A stretch of 64,000 nucleotides of DNA, from positions 310,001 to 374,000 of the forward strand of contig NZ_AUHV01000005.1 of NCBI RefSeq assembly GCF_000423365.1, given 5' to 3'. The notes beneath the pieces were generated by a model that saw nothing but the letters and a program-made list of their open reading frames with translations, was not told where the DNA came from and ran no database searches. The DNA comes from Maritalea myrionectae DSM 19524. Lineage in GTDB: Bacteria > Pseudomonadota > Alphaproteobacteria > Rhizobiales > Devosiaceae. The translations under genes were made by a program, and so were the position numbers. Below are positions 37,641 through 47,221 of the stretch, piece after piece (positions within the stretch are counted from its first letter, which is position 1; the number at the start of each line of letters is the position of its first letter).

Positions 37641-38234
37641 TTATAGGGCCTCTAGATTGCGAAGGGCTTTAAGAAGGGGCAACAAGGGTAAACCAAGCAC
37701 CGTGAAATAGTCGCCATCGATTTTTTCAAACAGATTTATGCTTGGTCCCTCCAATTGATAACCGCCCGCGCATTGCAAAAGGTTTTCTCCGGCGAGATCA
37801 ATCACTTTTTCCATCTCTGGATCGGTAAAATCGCGCATGGTGAGCTTAACGGTTTGGCTGGTTTCAGCCAAAATCTGGTTATTTTTGGCGATCACAGCCG
37901 CACTCACCAGGCGATGGGTCTTGCCGCGCATCATTTTTAATTGCTCGCGCAAATGGCTCATGTCGCGCGGCTTATGCAGCGGCATCTGCCCGAGCATGAT
38001 GGTTTGATCTGCGCCAATAACGAAACAATCGGGATGGTGTTGCGCTACGGCATATGCTTTTGCTGCCGCCAAATGGGCGGTGCGGGCGGCTTGATCCAGC
38101 TTTGAAAGCTGGTTATCCCGTTCGATGGCACGTTCATCCACACGCGCCGCGACTACATCGAAATTGACGCCTGCATTGCGCAATAATTGTTGGCGATACA
38201 CACTTTTAGAAGCTAAAATAATATTATTTTTCAT
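37641..38234 (-). CDS. maf: Maf-like nucleotide pyrophosphatase
   Basis: A 197-residue protein: LASKSVYRQQLLRNAGVNF, VIGADQTIMLGQMPLHKP and GGYQLEGPSINLFEKIDGDYFTVLGLPLLPLL match the Maf family. It hydrolyses non-canonical or pyrimidine nucleoside triphosphates, and has been linked to septum formation. It starts at the edge of the origin region. Confidence 0.93.
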   Translation of the reverse strand: MKNNIILASKSVYRQQLLRNAGVNFDVVAARVDERAIERDNQLSKLDQAARTAHLAAAKAYAVAQHHPDCFVIGADQTIMLGQMPLHKPRDMSHLREQLKMMRGKTHRLVSAAVIAKNNQILAETSQTVKLTMRDFTDPEMEKVIDLAGENLLQCAGGYQLEGPSINLFEKIDGDYFTVLGLPLLPLLKALRNLEAL

Positions 38235-38672
38235 AGGCTTAGTCAGTTATCCCCAATGGACTGTGGGCAAATGTGTGAAGAGGCGCTCAATCGGCCTCGT
38301 TGGCCTGTTTTTCGCATCTTTTCCCCCACTGGCTCAAATTTCATGCACAGCTTTTGCCGTGGTTAAAAAAGAATTAAGGAAAATGTGGATTTCGGGCATA
38401 AGACTCCTTATCCAAAACTGTACCCGATTTATGCACAGCATTTCCACCTGTTATCCAGTAACGCTTTTTTAACCGTTAATCCTTTGTTAACGGGCAAATT
38501 TTACGTTTCGTTAACTTTTTGTCGTTGGATGCAAATTTTTGATCAACATAAAAGGGTCCATGTGCCGCATGTGGATTAGGGTTGTGGGAAAGAAAGAATT
38601 CCTGCAAAACACAGATAAGAAGAAAAAGAAGAAAGAAATATGACTCTTATCTATTAGATTTATAGGGAAAAG
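38235..38672. other. Probable chromosomal replication origin (oriC)
   Basis: This 438-base gap between maf and hemE has no gene. It contains DnaA-box-like 9-mers: TTATGCACA at 38429 (fits TTATNCACA exactly) and one-mismatch forms at 38247 (TTATCCCCA), 38341 (TCATGCACA), 38408 (TTATCCAAA) and 38570 (reverse of TAATCCACA). Two CtrA-type sites are present: TTAA-N7-TTAA at 38363-38377 and TTAA-N7-TTAAC at 38476-38491. A/T-rich tracts and GTTAAC pairs occur. The origins of Caulobacter and Sinorhizobium also lie beside hemE, and parS/parAB lie 4-9 kb away here. Confidence 0.8.
38476..38491 (+). promoter_or_regulatory. CtrA-type binding site in oriC
   Basis: TTAATCCTTTGTTAAC matches the full CtrA pattern TTAA-N7-TTAAC. 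In Caulobacter, CtrA bound at such sites represses replication initiation. A second TTAA-N7-TTAA lies at 38363-38377. Confidence 0.65.
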
Positions 38673-39707
38673 GTGGACCGATTGACCGACCGGAAATTGC
38701 TTCAATGCGTGTTAGGACAGAAATTTGATGTGCCCCCCATGTGGATCATGCGGCAAGCTGGACGTTATTTGCCCGAATATCGTGAAGTTCGTGCCTCAAC
38801 AAAAGGGTTTTTGGATCTTTGCTATACGCCAGAAAAGGCAATCGAGGTCACCTTACAGCCTTTGAGACGTTTTGATCTGGATGCAGCCATTCTGTTCTCA
38901 GATATTCTGGTCATTCCAGATGCTTTGGGACAGTCTCTGCGCTTCCAACCAGGCGAGGGACCTTTGCTTGAGCCGTTAGAGGGTATGGATGATGTGAAGG
39001 CATTGTCCGTGGATAGGGTGTTGGATCACCTCAACCCAGTGCTGGAAACCGTTTCCGGCTTGCGGTCAACGATTGATGATGACAAGACCTTGATTGGGTT
39101 TTGTGGTGCGCCTTGGACCGTGGCAACCTATATGATCGGCGGCAAAGGTTCGGCTGACCAAGCCGCGGCGCGTTTATTTGCGCTGCAGCAGCCTGAGGCG
39201 TTTACGGCATTGATGGATGTTTTGGTGGAAGCCAGCGCACAATATTTGATCGCGCAGTTTAAAGCCGGTGCCGATGTGGTGCAGATTTTTGAAAGCTGGG
39301 CCTTGAATTTGGATGAAGTGGCGTTTGATTCATATGTGATTGCGCCGACGGTTAAGCTGATCAATAAAGTTCGGGCTGAAATTCCGAATGCGCCTATTAT
39401 TGGCTTTCCACGTGGCGCGGCCGCAAATGTGCCGAAATATATCAAAGCAACAGGCGTAAATACGGTTGGGGTGGATTATGCCACGCCGCTTCACTATGCA
39501 AAGGACCATATAGCGCCTCTGGCCACCGTACAGGGCAATTTGGACCCACTGAGGCTGGTGGCAGGCGGAGACCAAATGAATCGCGCTGTAGATGCCATCC
39601 TAGAGGCTTTTAGCGATACGCCACATATCTTCAATTTGGGCCACGGTATTGTGCCGCAAACCCCGATTGCGCATGTGGAACAATTGGTCCGCCGGGTAAA
39701 AGGCTAA
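38673..39707 (+). CDS. hemE: Uroporphyrinogen decarboxylase
   Basis: A 344-residue heme-synthesis enzyme: VPPMWIMRQAGRYLPEYREVR, LDAAILFSDILVIPDALG, GFCGAPWTVATYM and NLGHGIVPQTP. It decarboxylates uroporphyrinogen III to coproporphyrinogen III. The start is GTG, with AGGGAA a few bases before it. Its position at the origin edge is a conserved alphaproteobacterial trait, and hemJ follows after four bases. Confidence 0.97.
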   Translation: MDRLTDRKLLQCVLGQKFDVPPMWIMRQAGRYLPEYREVRASTKGFLDLCYTPEKAIEVTLQPLRRFDLDAAILFSDILVIPDALGQSLRFQPGEGPLLEPLEGMDDVKALSVDRVLDHLNPVLETVSGLRSTIDDDKTLIGFCGAPWTVATYMIGGKGSADQAAARLFALQQPEAFTALMDVLVEASAQYLIAQFKAGADVVQIFESWALNLDEVAFDSYVIAPTVKLINKVRAEIPNAPIIGFPRGAAANVPKYIKATGVNTVGVDYATPLHYAKDHIAPLATVQGNLDPLRLVAGGDQMNRAVDAILEAFSDTPHIFNLGHGIVPQTPIAHVEQLVRRVKG

Positions 39708-39711
39708 AATT

Positions 39712-40137
39712 ATGCTTTGGGTGAAGTCATTACACATTATTTCCATCATCGCCTGGATGGCGGGCATGCTCTATTTGCCGCGTTTGATGGTTTATCATGC
39801 AGATGCTGAAAAAGGCTCCACCCAAAGCGAAACCTTCAAAATAATGGAACGCCGGCTGCTGAAAGCGATTATGACACCTGCCATGATTGCCAGCTGGGTA
39901 TTTGGTTTGTGGTTGGTGTTTGGTTTTCAAATGGCCAGTTTCACGGACATTTGGTTTTTGATTAAGTTTGCGGGTGTTTTGCTGCTGTCCGGCATGCATG
40001 GCTTTTTGGCCCGGCAAGTAAAAGACTTTGCCAAAGATCAAAATCAAAATAGTGCGAAGTTCTTTCGCATGATCAATGAAGTGCCAACTCTATTGATGGT
40101 CATTATTGTTATTATGGTGGTTGTGAAGCCGTTTTAG
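39712..40137 (+). CDS. hemJ: Protoporphyrinogen oxidase HemJ
   Basis: A 141-residue membrane protein with four spans and the HemJ signature HIISIIAWMAGMLYLPRLMVYHAD (conserved histidine near residue 8), plus LLSGMHGFLAR. HemJ oxidises protoporphyrinogen IX to protoporphyrin IX, next to UroD in the same pathway. Confidence 0.92.
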   Translation: MLWVKSLHIISIIAWMAGMLYLPRLMVYHADAEKGSTQSETFKIMERRLLKAIMTPAMIASWVFGLWLVFGFQMASFTDIWFLIKFAGVLLLSGMHGFLARQVKDFAKDQNQNSAKFFRMINEVPTLLMVIIVIMVVVKPF

Positions 40138-40287
40138 TTAAATTGGTTGAGCCAATAGTTTTCTTGAACCGCCAAAGGAATTGCGTTATAGCTGTCCCAC
40201 TTGAGGCGAACTGATTTGTTTCATTCAGTTCCTCACCTCGAAAATCCCACCCTTAGTTTTATCTGCCCACACTAGGATACGTCCTTC

Positions 40288-41553
40288 ATGCAGAATATGA
40301 AGCTCCGCGAGCTTAAGGCTAAAACACCAGCCGAACTTTTGGCATTTGCCGAAGAAGTTGAAGTCGAAAATGCAAGCACCTTGCGCAAGCAAGAATTGAT
40401 GTTTGCGATACTTAAACAATTGGCGGAAAATGACGTCGACATCACCGGGGAAGGCGTTGTTGAAGTTTTGCCGGATGGATTTGGCTTTTTGCGCAGTCCT
40501 GATGCCAATTATTTGCCCGGTCCCGACGATATTTATGTCAGCCCGTCGCAAATCCGTAGATTTTCCCTGCGCACCGGGGATACGGTTGAAGGCCAAATTC
40601 GGTCTCCCAAAGATGGGGAACGCTATTTTGCGTTGCTGAAAGTTAATTCCGTTAATTTTGAAGAGCCTGATCGGGCGCGTCACAAAGTCAATTTTGACAA
40701 TTTGACGCCGCTTTACCCGGATGAGCGTTTCAATATGGAAGTGGCTGATCCCACCACCAAAGATAAAAGCGCTCGGATCATTGATCTGGTTGCGCCTTTG
40801 GGCAAGGGCCAACGGGCTCTGATTGTGGCGCCACCTCGTACGGGTAAAACCGTATTGCTGCAAAATATTGCGCAATCAATCGCTACCAATCATCCAGAAT
40901 GCTATTTGATCGTGCTATTGATCGATGAGCGCCCCGAGGAAGTGACCGACATGCAGCGCTCTGTGCGCGGTGAAGTGATCTCTTCAACATTTGATGAACC
41001 TGCCTCTCGCCACGTGCAAGTGGCTGAAATGGTTATTGAAAAGGCCAAGCGCCTAGTTGAGCATAAACGCGACGTCGTGATTTTGCTCGATTCGATCACC
41101 CGTTTGGGCCGTGCTTACAACACAGTTGTTCCATCGTCCGGTAAAGTTTTGACCGGTGGTGTGGATGCCAATGCGTTGCAACGGCCGAAACGCTTCTTTG
41201 GTGCGGCACGGAATATTGAAGATGGCGGCTCGCTGACCATTATCTCCACTGCATTGATCGATACGGGTAGCCGTATGGATGAAGTGATCTTTGAAGAATT
41301 TAAAGGTACAGGTAACTCTGAACTTATTCTTGATCGCAAAGTGGCAGATAAGCGCGTCTTCCCAGCAATTGACATCACCAAATCTGGCACACGCAAAGAA
41401 GATTTGCTGGTCGACAAGGATACATTGAAGAAAATGTATGTATTGCGTCGCATTCTCAATCCAATGGGCACGGTGGATTCCATCGAGTTCTTGTTGGATA
41501 AGCTGCGTCAGACCAAATCCAATGCTGAATTCTTCGATTCTATGAACACATAG
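40288..41553 (+). CDS. rho: Transcription termination factor Rho
   Basis: A 421-residue hexameric RNA helicase: an N-terminal helix bundle ([13 protein letters not shown]), the cold-shock-like RNA-binding domain ([25 protein letters not shown]), Walker [13 protein letters not shown], Walker [17 protein letters not shown], and the Q/R-loop region. It ends Rho-dependent transcripts. The 150-base upstream gap has no gene. Confidence 0.98.
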   Translation: MQNMKLRELKAKTPAELLAFAEEVEVENASTLRKQELMFAILKQLAENDVDITGEGVVEVLPDGFGFLRSPDANYLPGPDDIYVSPSQIRRFSLRTGDTVEGQIRSPKDGERYFALLKVNSVNFEEPDRARHKVNFDNLTPLYPDERFNMEVADPTTKDKSARIIDLVAPLGKGQRALIVAPPRTGKTVLLQNIAQSIATNHPECYLIVLLIDERPEEVTDMQRSVRGEVISSTFDEPASRHVQVAEMVIEKAKRLVEHKRDVVILLDSITRLGRAYNTVVPSSGKVLTGGVDANALQRPKRFFGAARNIEDGGSLTIISTALIDTGSRMDEVIFEEFKGTGNSELILDRKVADKRVFPAIDITKSGTRKEDLLVDKDTLKKMYVLRRILNPMGTVDSIEFLLDKLRQTKSNAEFFDSMNT

Positions 41554-41571
41554 GATAGGGCGAGGCTGCGA

Positions 41572-42873
41572 ATGGAAACCATTATTGCGTTATCCAGTGG
41601 CGGCCTGCCATCAGGTGTTGCGGTGCTCAGATTGTCTGGGCCCGCGGCGCTAGAAGTCCTTGCAGGCTTCGGCATAAGCAAGCCCAAGCCCCGCTATGCC
41701 ACCTTTTGCACCCTCAAGGATGATCAGGACCGACCGCTCGACGAGGTCGTAGTCCTTTACTTCCCTTCCCCCCACAGCTTTACTGGTGAAGACGTTGTTG
41801 AGCTGCAATGCCATGGCAGCCAGGCGGTGGTGCAAACCATTTTGCGCATCGCCACAACACATAAAGATGTCCGGTTGGCAATGCCGGGAGAGTTTTCGCA
41901 ACGGGCATTTGAAAACGGCAAAATGGATCTGACAGAAATTGAAGGTCTAGGCGATCTGCTCGATGCAAAAACGGAAAGCCAGCGGGAACTGGCTATTTCG
42001 CGGATGCGCGGGGGACTATCTCAAAATGTTGAGCAGTGGCGTGGCCAGATTATCGACTTGCTGGCAGAAGTTGAGGCGCGGCTTGATTTCAGTGACGAGG
42101 GAGACGTTGATGACAGCTTGCCCCCAGCATTTCAACATGATCTCAACAGGCTTATCCAAAGCGTTGAACAAGGTTTAAGTGGCTTTGAAAGCGGTCAAAT
42201 CATCAAAGACGGGTTCAAGGTTGCCCTTGTGGGGCGGCCCAATGTGGGCAAATCAACCTTGTTGAACGCACTGTCTCAAACGGATCGTGCCATTGTGACG
42301 GATATACCAGGTACGACACGGGATGTGATCGAAGTTGACATCGACATTGGCGGGCAGCTGTTCAGTTTCTTTGATACAGCAGGCATTCGTCAAACCGACG
42401 ATGTAATCGAGCTGGAAGGTATTACTCGGTCTTATAAAGCCATTGAACGGGCCAATCTGGTCATTGAATTGGTAGATAGCACAAACGGCGCGGAAATGGT
42501 TTACCCACTTGCGGACTGGGTGATCCGCACCAAACACGACCTTGTAGAAAATCAAGGTAAGGATTCACGTGAAACGCTGAGTATTTCGGCGACCACTGGA
42601 GAAGGCATGGACGCTCTTTTGAGCAAACTGACCGATCTTGTGGACCACCATATGGATTCAAGTGAAACCACATTGATTTCCCATCAACGTGATCGCTCTG
42701 CTTTAGAAGACGCACTTTCACACTTGCGTGCTGCGTCAGATTTCACTAAACCTCTCGAATTCATCGCGGAAGATTTGCGGCAAGCGACATTGCCGCTTTC
42801 CAGACTTATTGGTCTGGTAGATGCCGAAGACATATTGGATCGGCTTTTTGCGGGCTTTTGCATAGGGAAATGA
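41572..42873 (+). CDS. mnmE: tRNA uridine-5-carboxymethylaminomethyl synthesis GTPase MnmE
   Basis: A 433-residue protein: a folate-binding N-terminal domain (LSSGGLPSGVAVLRLSGP), a helical domain with an inserted G domain (G1 GRPNVGKSTLLNAL, TDIPGTTRDVIEVD, FDTAGIRQTDD), and the C-terminal FCIGK with the cysteine. With MnmG it modifies the wobble uridine of several tRNAs. A parS-like palindrome at 42561 lies inside the coding region. Confidence 0.97.
   Translation: METIIALSSGGLPSGVAVLRLSGPAALEVLAGFGISKPKPRYATFCTLKDDQDRPLDEVVVLYFPSPHSFTGEDVVELQCHGSQAVVQTILRIATTHKDVRLAMPGEFSQRAFENGKMDLTEIEGLGDLLDAKTESQRELAISRMRGGLSQNVEQWRGQIIDLLAEVEARLDFSDEGDVDDSLPPAFQHDLNRLIQSVEQGLSGFESGQIIKDGFKVALVGRPNVGKSTLLNALSQTDRAIVTDIPGTTRDVIEVDIDIGGQLFSFFDTAGIRQTDDVIELEGITRSYKAIERANLVIELVDSTNGAEMVYPLADWVIRTKHDLVENQGKDSRETLSISATTGEGMDALLSKLTDLVDHHMDSSETTLISHQRDRSALEDALSHLRAASDFTKPLEFIAEDLRQATLPLSRLIGLVDAEDILDRLFAGFCIGK
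42561..42576. promoter_or_regulatory. parS-like site inside mnmE
   Basis: GGATTCACGTGAAACG keeps the TTCACGTGAAAC core of the parS consensus TGTTTCACGTGAAACA, with three mismatches, all outside the core. Confidence 0.5.
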
Positions 42874-42886
42874 TTCACGTGAAACA
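42871..42886. promoter_or_regulatory. parS site after mnmE
   Basis: TGATTCACGTGAAACA differs from the parS consensus at one position and lies at the mnmE stop codon. Confidence 0.8.
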
Positions 42887-42896
42887 TCCACCAGTT

Positions 42897-42912
42897 GGAT
42901 TCACGTGAAACA
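42897..42912. promoter_or_regulatory. parS site between mnmE and mnmG
   Basis: GGATTCACGTGAAACA, two mismatches to consensus, repeats the previous site 26 bases further on. Confidence 0.75.
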
Positions 42913-42927
42913 AAAGGTTAGCTCATC

Positions 42928-44808
42928 ATGAGACAGACTATGGACTATGATGTCATCATTGTTGGCGGAGGACATGCGGGCTCCGAAGCTGCTGCTGCTT
43001 CTGCGCGGGTAGGCGCACGCACAGCCCTGATCACACATCAATATGCAAAGATTGGTGAAATGTCCTGCAACCCCGCAATCGGCGGATTGGGCAAAGGCCA
43101 CCTTGTGCGCGAGATTGACGCGCTCGATGGCTTGATGGGGCGTGTGGCGGACCAGGCGGGCATTCAATACCGCATGCTCAATCGACGCAAGGGTCCTGCA
43201 GTGCGCGGACCTCGCGCGCAGGCGGATCGCAAACTTTATAAAGCAGCAATGCAAGCTGCCATTGATGCACAGCCCAATCTTGATGTGATTGAAGGCGAAG
43301 TCGATGATATCATTGTAGAAAATGGTATTTTAACGGGTGTTGCGCTTGGCAATGGCACCACTATTTCCTGTGCGAAGGTGGTCTTGACGACGGGTACGTT
43401 CCTGCGCGGCCTTATCCATCTTGGCGAAAAGAAAATTCCTGCTGGACGAGCAGGGGAAGCACCGGTTTTGGGGCTTTCGGATCGGTTGGAAAGTCTTGGA
43501 CTACAGCTTGGACGGCTTAAAACCGGCACGCCACCGCGTCTGGATGGCCGCACCATCAATTGGGATGTGCTCGAGGTGCAGCATGGAGATGCGGATAAAG
43601 AGCCGTTCTCAATGTTGACCGACGAAATCACGGTGCGGCAGGTGCCTTGCTACATCACCCGAACTGACAAGGCGATGCACCAGATCATTGAAGATAATCT
43701 GCATTTGTCAGCTATGTATTCGGGGCAAATCGACAGCAAAGGCCCGCGCTATTGTCCCTCAATCGAGGATAAGATTGTTCGGTTTAACGATCGCGAAAGC
43801 CATCAGATTTTTCTGGAACCAGAAGGACTTGATGATCATACGATCTATCCAAATGGTCTTTCAACGAGTCTGCCTGAGACTGTACAGGAACAATTTATTC
43901 GCGCGTTGCCAGGGCTTGAAAACGCTGAAATTCTGCAACCGGGGTACGCGATTGAATATGACTTTGTAGATCCGCGAGAATTGACCCACGAACTGGAGCT
44001 GCAAAAGCAATCGGGGCTTTACCTAGCCGGGCAAATCAACGGCACGACCGGGTATGAAGAGGCTGGCGCACAGGGGCTTTTGGCGGGGGCCAACGCGGCC
44101 CTTGCCGCGCTGGGGCGTGACGGCATGCATTTGTCGCGCACCGAGAGCTATCTTGCTGTGATGATTGACGATTTGGTGACACGGGGTGTAACAGAGCCTT
44201 ACCGGATGTTTACATCGCGGGCAGAGTTTAGGTTACATTTGCGCGCCGACAATGCGGACCAACGGCTGACGCCAATTGGCCTGGCCTATGGTCTCGTTGA
44301 TCCGACCCGTGAATCTGTATTTACCGCAAAGATGGTGGCGCTTGATCACGCGAGCGCGCTATTGAAATCATTAACCATTACCCCCAACGAAGCTGCAAAG
44401 CATGGTCTGAAGGTAAACGCGGACGGTGTCCGTCGCAGCGCGTTTGAGCTTTTGTCTTACCCCAACATTGATCTTTCGGATCTGCAGGAGATTTGGCCTG
44501 AGCTTAACGATATCGATCCTAAGACAGTTGAGCAGGTTAGCGTTGATGCGCAGTATGCTGTGTATCTTGAACGGCAAAAAGCGGACGTCGATGCCATGCG
44601 CCGTGATGAGAAGCGGGCTATCCCTGACTGGATGGATTATGGGCAGCTTTCTGGTCTGTCGGGCGAAATGCGACAAAAGCTGGAGATTGCGCGGCCTAAA
44701 ACCATTGCACATGCACAAAAGATCGAAGGCATCACACCGGCCGCCATCACCTTAATCCTCGCGGTGATCAAGCGGGGATATTTGATCAAGAATACAGGCG
44801 CTGCATAA
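42928..44808 (+). CDS. mnmG: tRNA uridine-5-carboxymethylaminomethyl modification enzyme MnmG
   Basis: A 626-residue FAD protein: [16 protein letters not shown] at the N-terminus, [39 protein letters not shown], and a helical C-terminal domain that binds MnmE ([12 protein letters not shown]-like [13 protein letters not shown]). It completes the MnmEG complex. ATG 42928 gives [11 protein letters not shown] 42940 is the alternative start. Its stop overlaps the rsmG start by one base. Confidence 0.97.
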   Translation: MRQTMDYDVIIVGGGHAGSEAAAASARVGARTALITHQYAKIGEMSCNPAIGGLGKGHLVREIDALDGLMGRVADQAGIQYRMLNRRKGPAVRGPRAQADRKLYKAAMQAAIDAQPNLDVIEGEVDDIIVENGILTGVALGNGTTISCAKVVLTTGTFLRGLIHLGEKKIPAGRAGEAPVLGLSDRLESLGLQLGRLKTGTPPRLDGRTINWDVLEVQHGDADKEPFSMLTDEITVRQVPCYITRTDKAMHQIIEDNLHLSAMYSGQIDSKGPRYCPSIEDKIVRFNDRESHQIFLEPEGLDDHTIYPNGLSTSLPETVQEQFIRALPGLENAEILQPGYAIEYDFVDPRELTHELELQKQSGLYLAGQINGTTGYEEAGAQGLLAGANAALAALGRDGMHLSRTESYLAVMIDDLVTRGVTEPYRMFTSRAEFRLHLRADNADQRLTPIGLAYGLVDPTRESVFTAKMVALDHASALLKSLTITPNEAAKHGLKVNADGVRRSAFELLSYPNIDLSDLQEIWPELNDIDPKTVEQVSVDAQYAVYLERQKADVDAMRRDEKRAIPDWMDYGQLSGLSGEMRQKLEIARPKTIAHAQKIEGITPAAITLILAVIKRGYLIKNTGAA

Positions 44809-45467
44809 TGCTACAAGTTCGTGAGCCGGTCGCGCTCTTTCTATCCGGCCTTCCTGCGGACATGATGGCTGGCGCTGAAGCTGCAGAGATCGTGGATTCG
44901 CTGGCATTTTATGAATCTGAGCTCATTAAGTGGCAAAAAGTGCAGAACCTTGTTTCACGTGAAACATTGGCCGAGATTTGGTCAAGGCATTTTTTGGACT
45001 GCCTCCAACTCATCCCCATGATTCCCATCGAATCGCGACGTCTTCTTGACCTCGGCAGTGGTGGTGGATTCCCTGCGATTCCCCTCGCAATTGCCCTAAA
45101 AAACCGCGATTTGACGGTACATATGGTGGAATCTAATGGTCGAAAGGGTTCATTCTTGCGGCAAATTGTGCGTGAGCTGGGTCTGCAAGCAGAGGTGCAT
45201 ACAATGCGGGTAGAAATGCTCAAACCTGCAGAAATCGGGCCTATAGACGTGTTTACGGCGCGCGCATTCGCGTCACTTTCGGATATTTGCGGCTATGTTG
45301 AGCCACTTTGGCAGCAAAAATCTGTGGGCTTATTTCAAAAAGGCCGGGGATATAGCGAAGAAATAGAAGAATCTTTGCAAAAATGGCGCTATACTTATTC
45401 AACAGTGAAGAGTAAGACCCTCAAAGATGCGGCGATTGTGCAAATGTACGATTTGAAGTCGAACTAG
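44808..45467 (+). CDS. rsmG: 16S rRNA (guanine-527-N7)-methyltransferase RsmG
   Basis: A 219-residue SAM-dependent methyltransferase: WQKVQNLVSRETLAEIWSRHFLDCLQL, motif I LLDLGSGGGFPAIPLAI, and FTARAFASLSDI. It is coupled to mnmG by a one-base overlap. The VSRETL codons hold a perfect parS 16-mer at 44951, so protein and centromere sequences coexist there. Confidence 0.96.
   Translation: MLQVREPVALFLSGLPADMMAGAEAAEIVDSLAFYESELIKWQKVQNLVSRETLAEIWSRHFLDCLQLIPMIPIESRRLLDLGSGGGFPAIPLAIALKNRDLTVHMVESNGRKGSFLRQIVRELGLQAEVHTMRVEMLKPAEIGPIDVFTARAFASLSDICGYVEPLWQQKSVGLFQKGRGYSEEIEESLQKWRYTYSTVKSKTLKDAAIVQMYDLKSN
44951..44966. promoter_or_regulatory. Perfect parS site inside rsmG
   Basis: TGTTTCACGTGAAACA, identical to the bacterial parS consensus, lies about 1.3 kb before parB. 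ParB loads here to form the segregation complex. Confidence 0.93.
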
Positions 45468-45491
45468 GGTAATTGTTGACAGGAGGCGCCG

Positions 45492-46292
45492 ATGCGGCCG
45501 CGTATTCTGACTTTAGCGAACCAAAAAGGCGGTGTGGGTAAGACCACTACAGCAATTAACCTCGCGACGGCTTTGGCCGCGATTGGTGAGCGTGTCTTGA
45601 TCGTTGATATTGATCCGCAGGGCAACGCCAGTACAGGTATTGGAGTTGAACGCAGCACCCGGCAATATTCAGCTTATGATCTGATGACAGGCGAAGTTGA
45701 GCTGGAAAAGGCGATTTTGCACACAAATGTGCCAAATGTTGCCATTGTGCCTTCAACCATGGATTTGCTGGGTCTTGAACTGGCGATTGCGGAGAAGGGT
45801 GATCGGGCTTTCCGTTTGCGTAATGCACTTGAGAATGCCGGTAGCCTTTACCATGAAGGCAAGCCAATTACCTACATTCTGGTTGATTGTCCGCCTTCAC
45901 TTAACCTATTGACGATTAATGCGCTAGCCGCTGCAGATGCCGTGCTTGTGCCGATGCAATGTGAGTTTTTTGCGCTAGAGGGTTTGAGCCAACTGCTTCA
46001 AACCATTGAACAAATTAAGACCAACCTGAATCCAGGGCTTTATGTTCAAGGCGTGATTATGACCATGTTTGATAAGCGCAACAATCTGTCGATGCAGGTT
46101 TTGGAAGATGTGCGGGAGCATTTGGGCGAATTGGTTTATGATACGGTTATACCGCGAAATGTAAGGCTGTCTGAGGCACCTTCGTATGGCAAGCCAGCAT
46201 TGCTCTATGATTTGCGATGTGCGGGCTCTCAGGCGTATCTACGGTTGGCGACTGAAGTGATTAAGCGTGAACGCCAGTTGAAGGCGGCATAA
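45492..46292 (+). CDS. parA: Chromosome partitioning ATPase ParA
   Basis: A 266-residue ATPase with the deviant Walker A QKGGVGKTTTAINLA (11-25), LIVDIDPQGNASTG, VDCPPSLNLLTINALAAAD and VIPRNVRLSEAPSYG. It drives origin segregation with ParB. It starts 24 bases after rsmG with AGGAGG upstream and is followed by parB after 11 bases. Confidence 0.97.
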   Translation: MRPRILTLANQKGGVGKTTTAINLATALAAIGERVLIVDIDPQGNASTGIGVERSTRQYSAYDLMTGEVELEKAILHTNVPNVAIVPSTMDLLGLELAIAEKGDRAFRLRNALENAGSLYHEGKPITYILVDCPPSLNLLTINALAAADAVLVPMQCEFFALEGLSQLLQTIEQIKTNLNPGLYVQGVIMTMFDKRNNLSMQVLEDVREHLGELVYDTVIPRNVRLSEAPSYGKPALLYDLRCAGSQAYLRLATEVIKRERQLKAA

Positions 46293-46303
46293 GGGTTGAA
46301 ACG

Positions 46304-47197
46304 ATGAACGAAAAAAATTCAAGCGCCCGATTGGGACGGGGTTTAGCAGCTTTAATTGGTGATACACCGCCTATAGACGCGCCGCGCCATGCGGATAGCT
46401 CTGGCATTCGTCGATTGCCTGTTGAGTTTATCGTCGCCAGCCCCAATAACCCACGGCGTCATTTCTCTGCGGACGAATTGGAAGATCTAACCAATTCGAT
46501 CAAAGAAAAAGGTATCATGCAGCCGATTTTGGTGCGGCCGAGCCAGGTTGAACCCGATCAATATGAATTGGTGGCGGGTGAGCGGCGTTGGCGCGCGGCA
46601 CAACGTGCTGGGCTGCATGAAGTGCCTGTTATTATTCGTGAGCTCGATGACCGTGAGGCACTTGAGCTGGCGATTATTGAGAACGTGCAGCGGGCAGATC
46701 TAAATCCGTTAGAAGAATCAAGGGGTTATGATCAGCTATTGCAACAGTTCGGCTATACACAGGCCGACTTGGCACAAGTGATTGGCAAAAGCCGTTCTCA
46801 TGTGGCTAACACGTTGCGGCTGATGAAATTGCCAGAAAGTGTGCAAGGCTATGTTGCTGATGGCGCGCTTTCCGCAGGACATGCACGCGCCCTGATTACT
46901 GCAAAAGACCCCTCGGCTCTGGCCCAACGCATTGTTGAGGGTGGTTTGAGCGTTCGCGAAGCAGAAAATCTGGTGCAAAAGCAATTGCGGGCTGATGAAG
47001 AAGCCGGCGATACACCTGCTAGCGCCAAAAAGAAGCAAAAAGATTCAGATACGCTGGCGCTTGAAAAAGAGCTTTCAGACCGCTTGGGCCTAAAAGTATC
47101 GATTGATCATAAAGAGCGCGGCGGTAAAATTGAGATTAAATATCGTACATTGGACCAGCTCGATGATGTGTGCGCGCGCTTGCAGCGCAATGGCTAG
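46304..47197 (+). CDS. parB: Chromosome partitioning protein ParB
   Basis: A 297-residue CTPase and DNA-binding clamp. The N-terminal ParA-contact stretch is LGRGLAALIGD, then VASPNNPRRHFSADELEDLTNSI, the CTP-binding GERRWRAAQRAG and ENVQRADLNPLEE, a helix-turn-helix (TQADLAQVIGKSRSHVANTLRLM) that reads parS, and a C-terminal dimerisation domain. Likely targets are the sites at 42.5-45 kb. Confidence 0.97.
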   Translation: MNEKNSSARLGRGLAALIGDTPPIDAPRHADSSGIRRLPVEFIVASPNNPRRHFSADELEDLTNSIKEKGIMQPILVRPSQVEPDQYELVAGERRWRAAQRAGLHEVPVIIRELDDREALELAIIENVQRADLNPLEESRGYDQLLQQFGYTQADLAQVIGKSRSHVANTLRLMKLPESVQGYVADGALSAGHARALITAKDPSALAQRIVEGGLSVREAENLVQKQLRADEEAGDTPASAKKKQKDSDTLALEKELSDRLGLKVSIDHKERGGKIEIKYRTLDQLDDVCARLQRNG

Positions 47198-47221
47198 CAT
47201 TTTGATTGAAAAATGAGTGCA

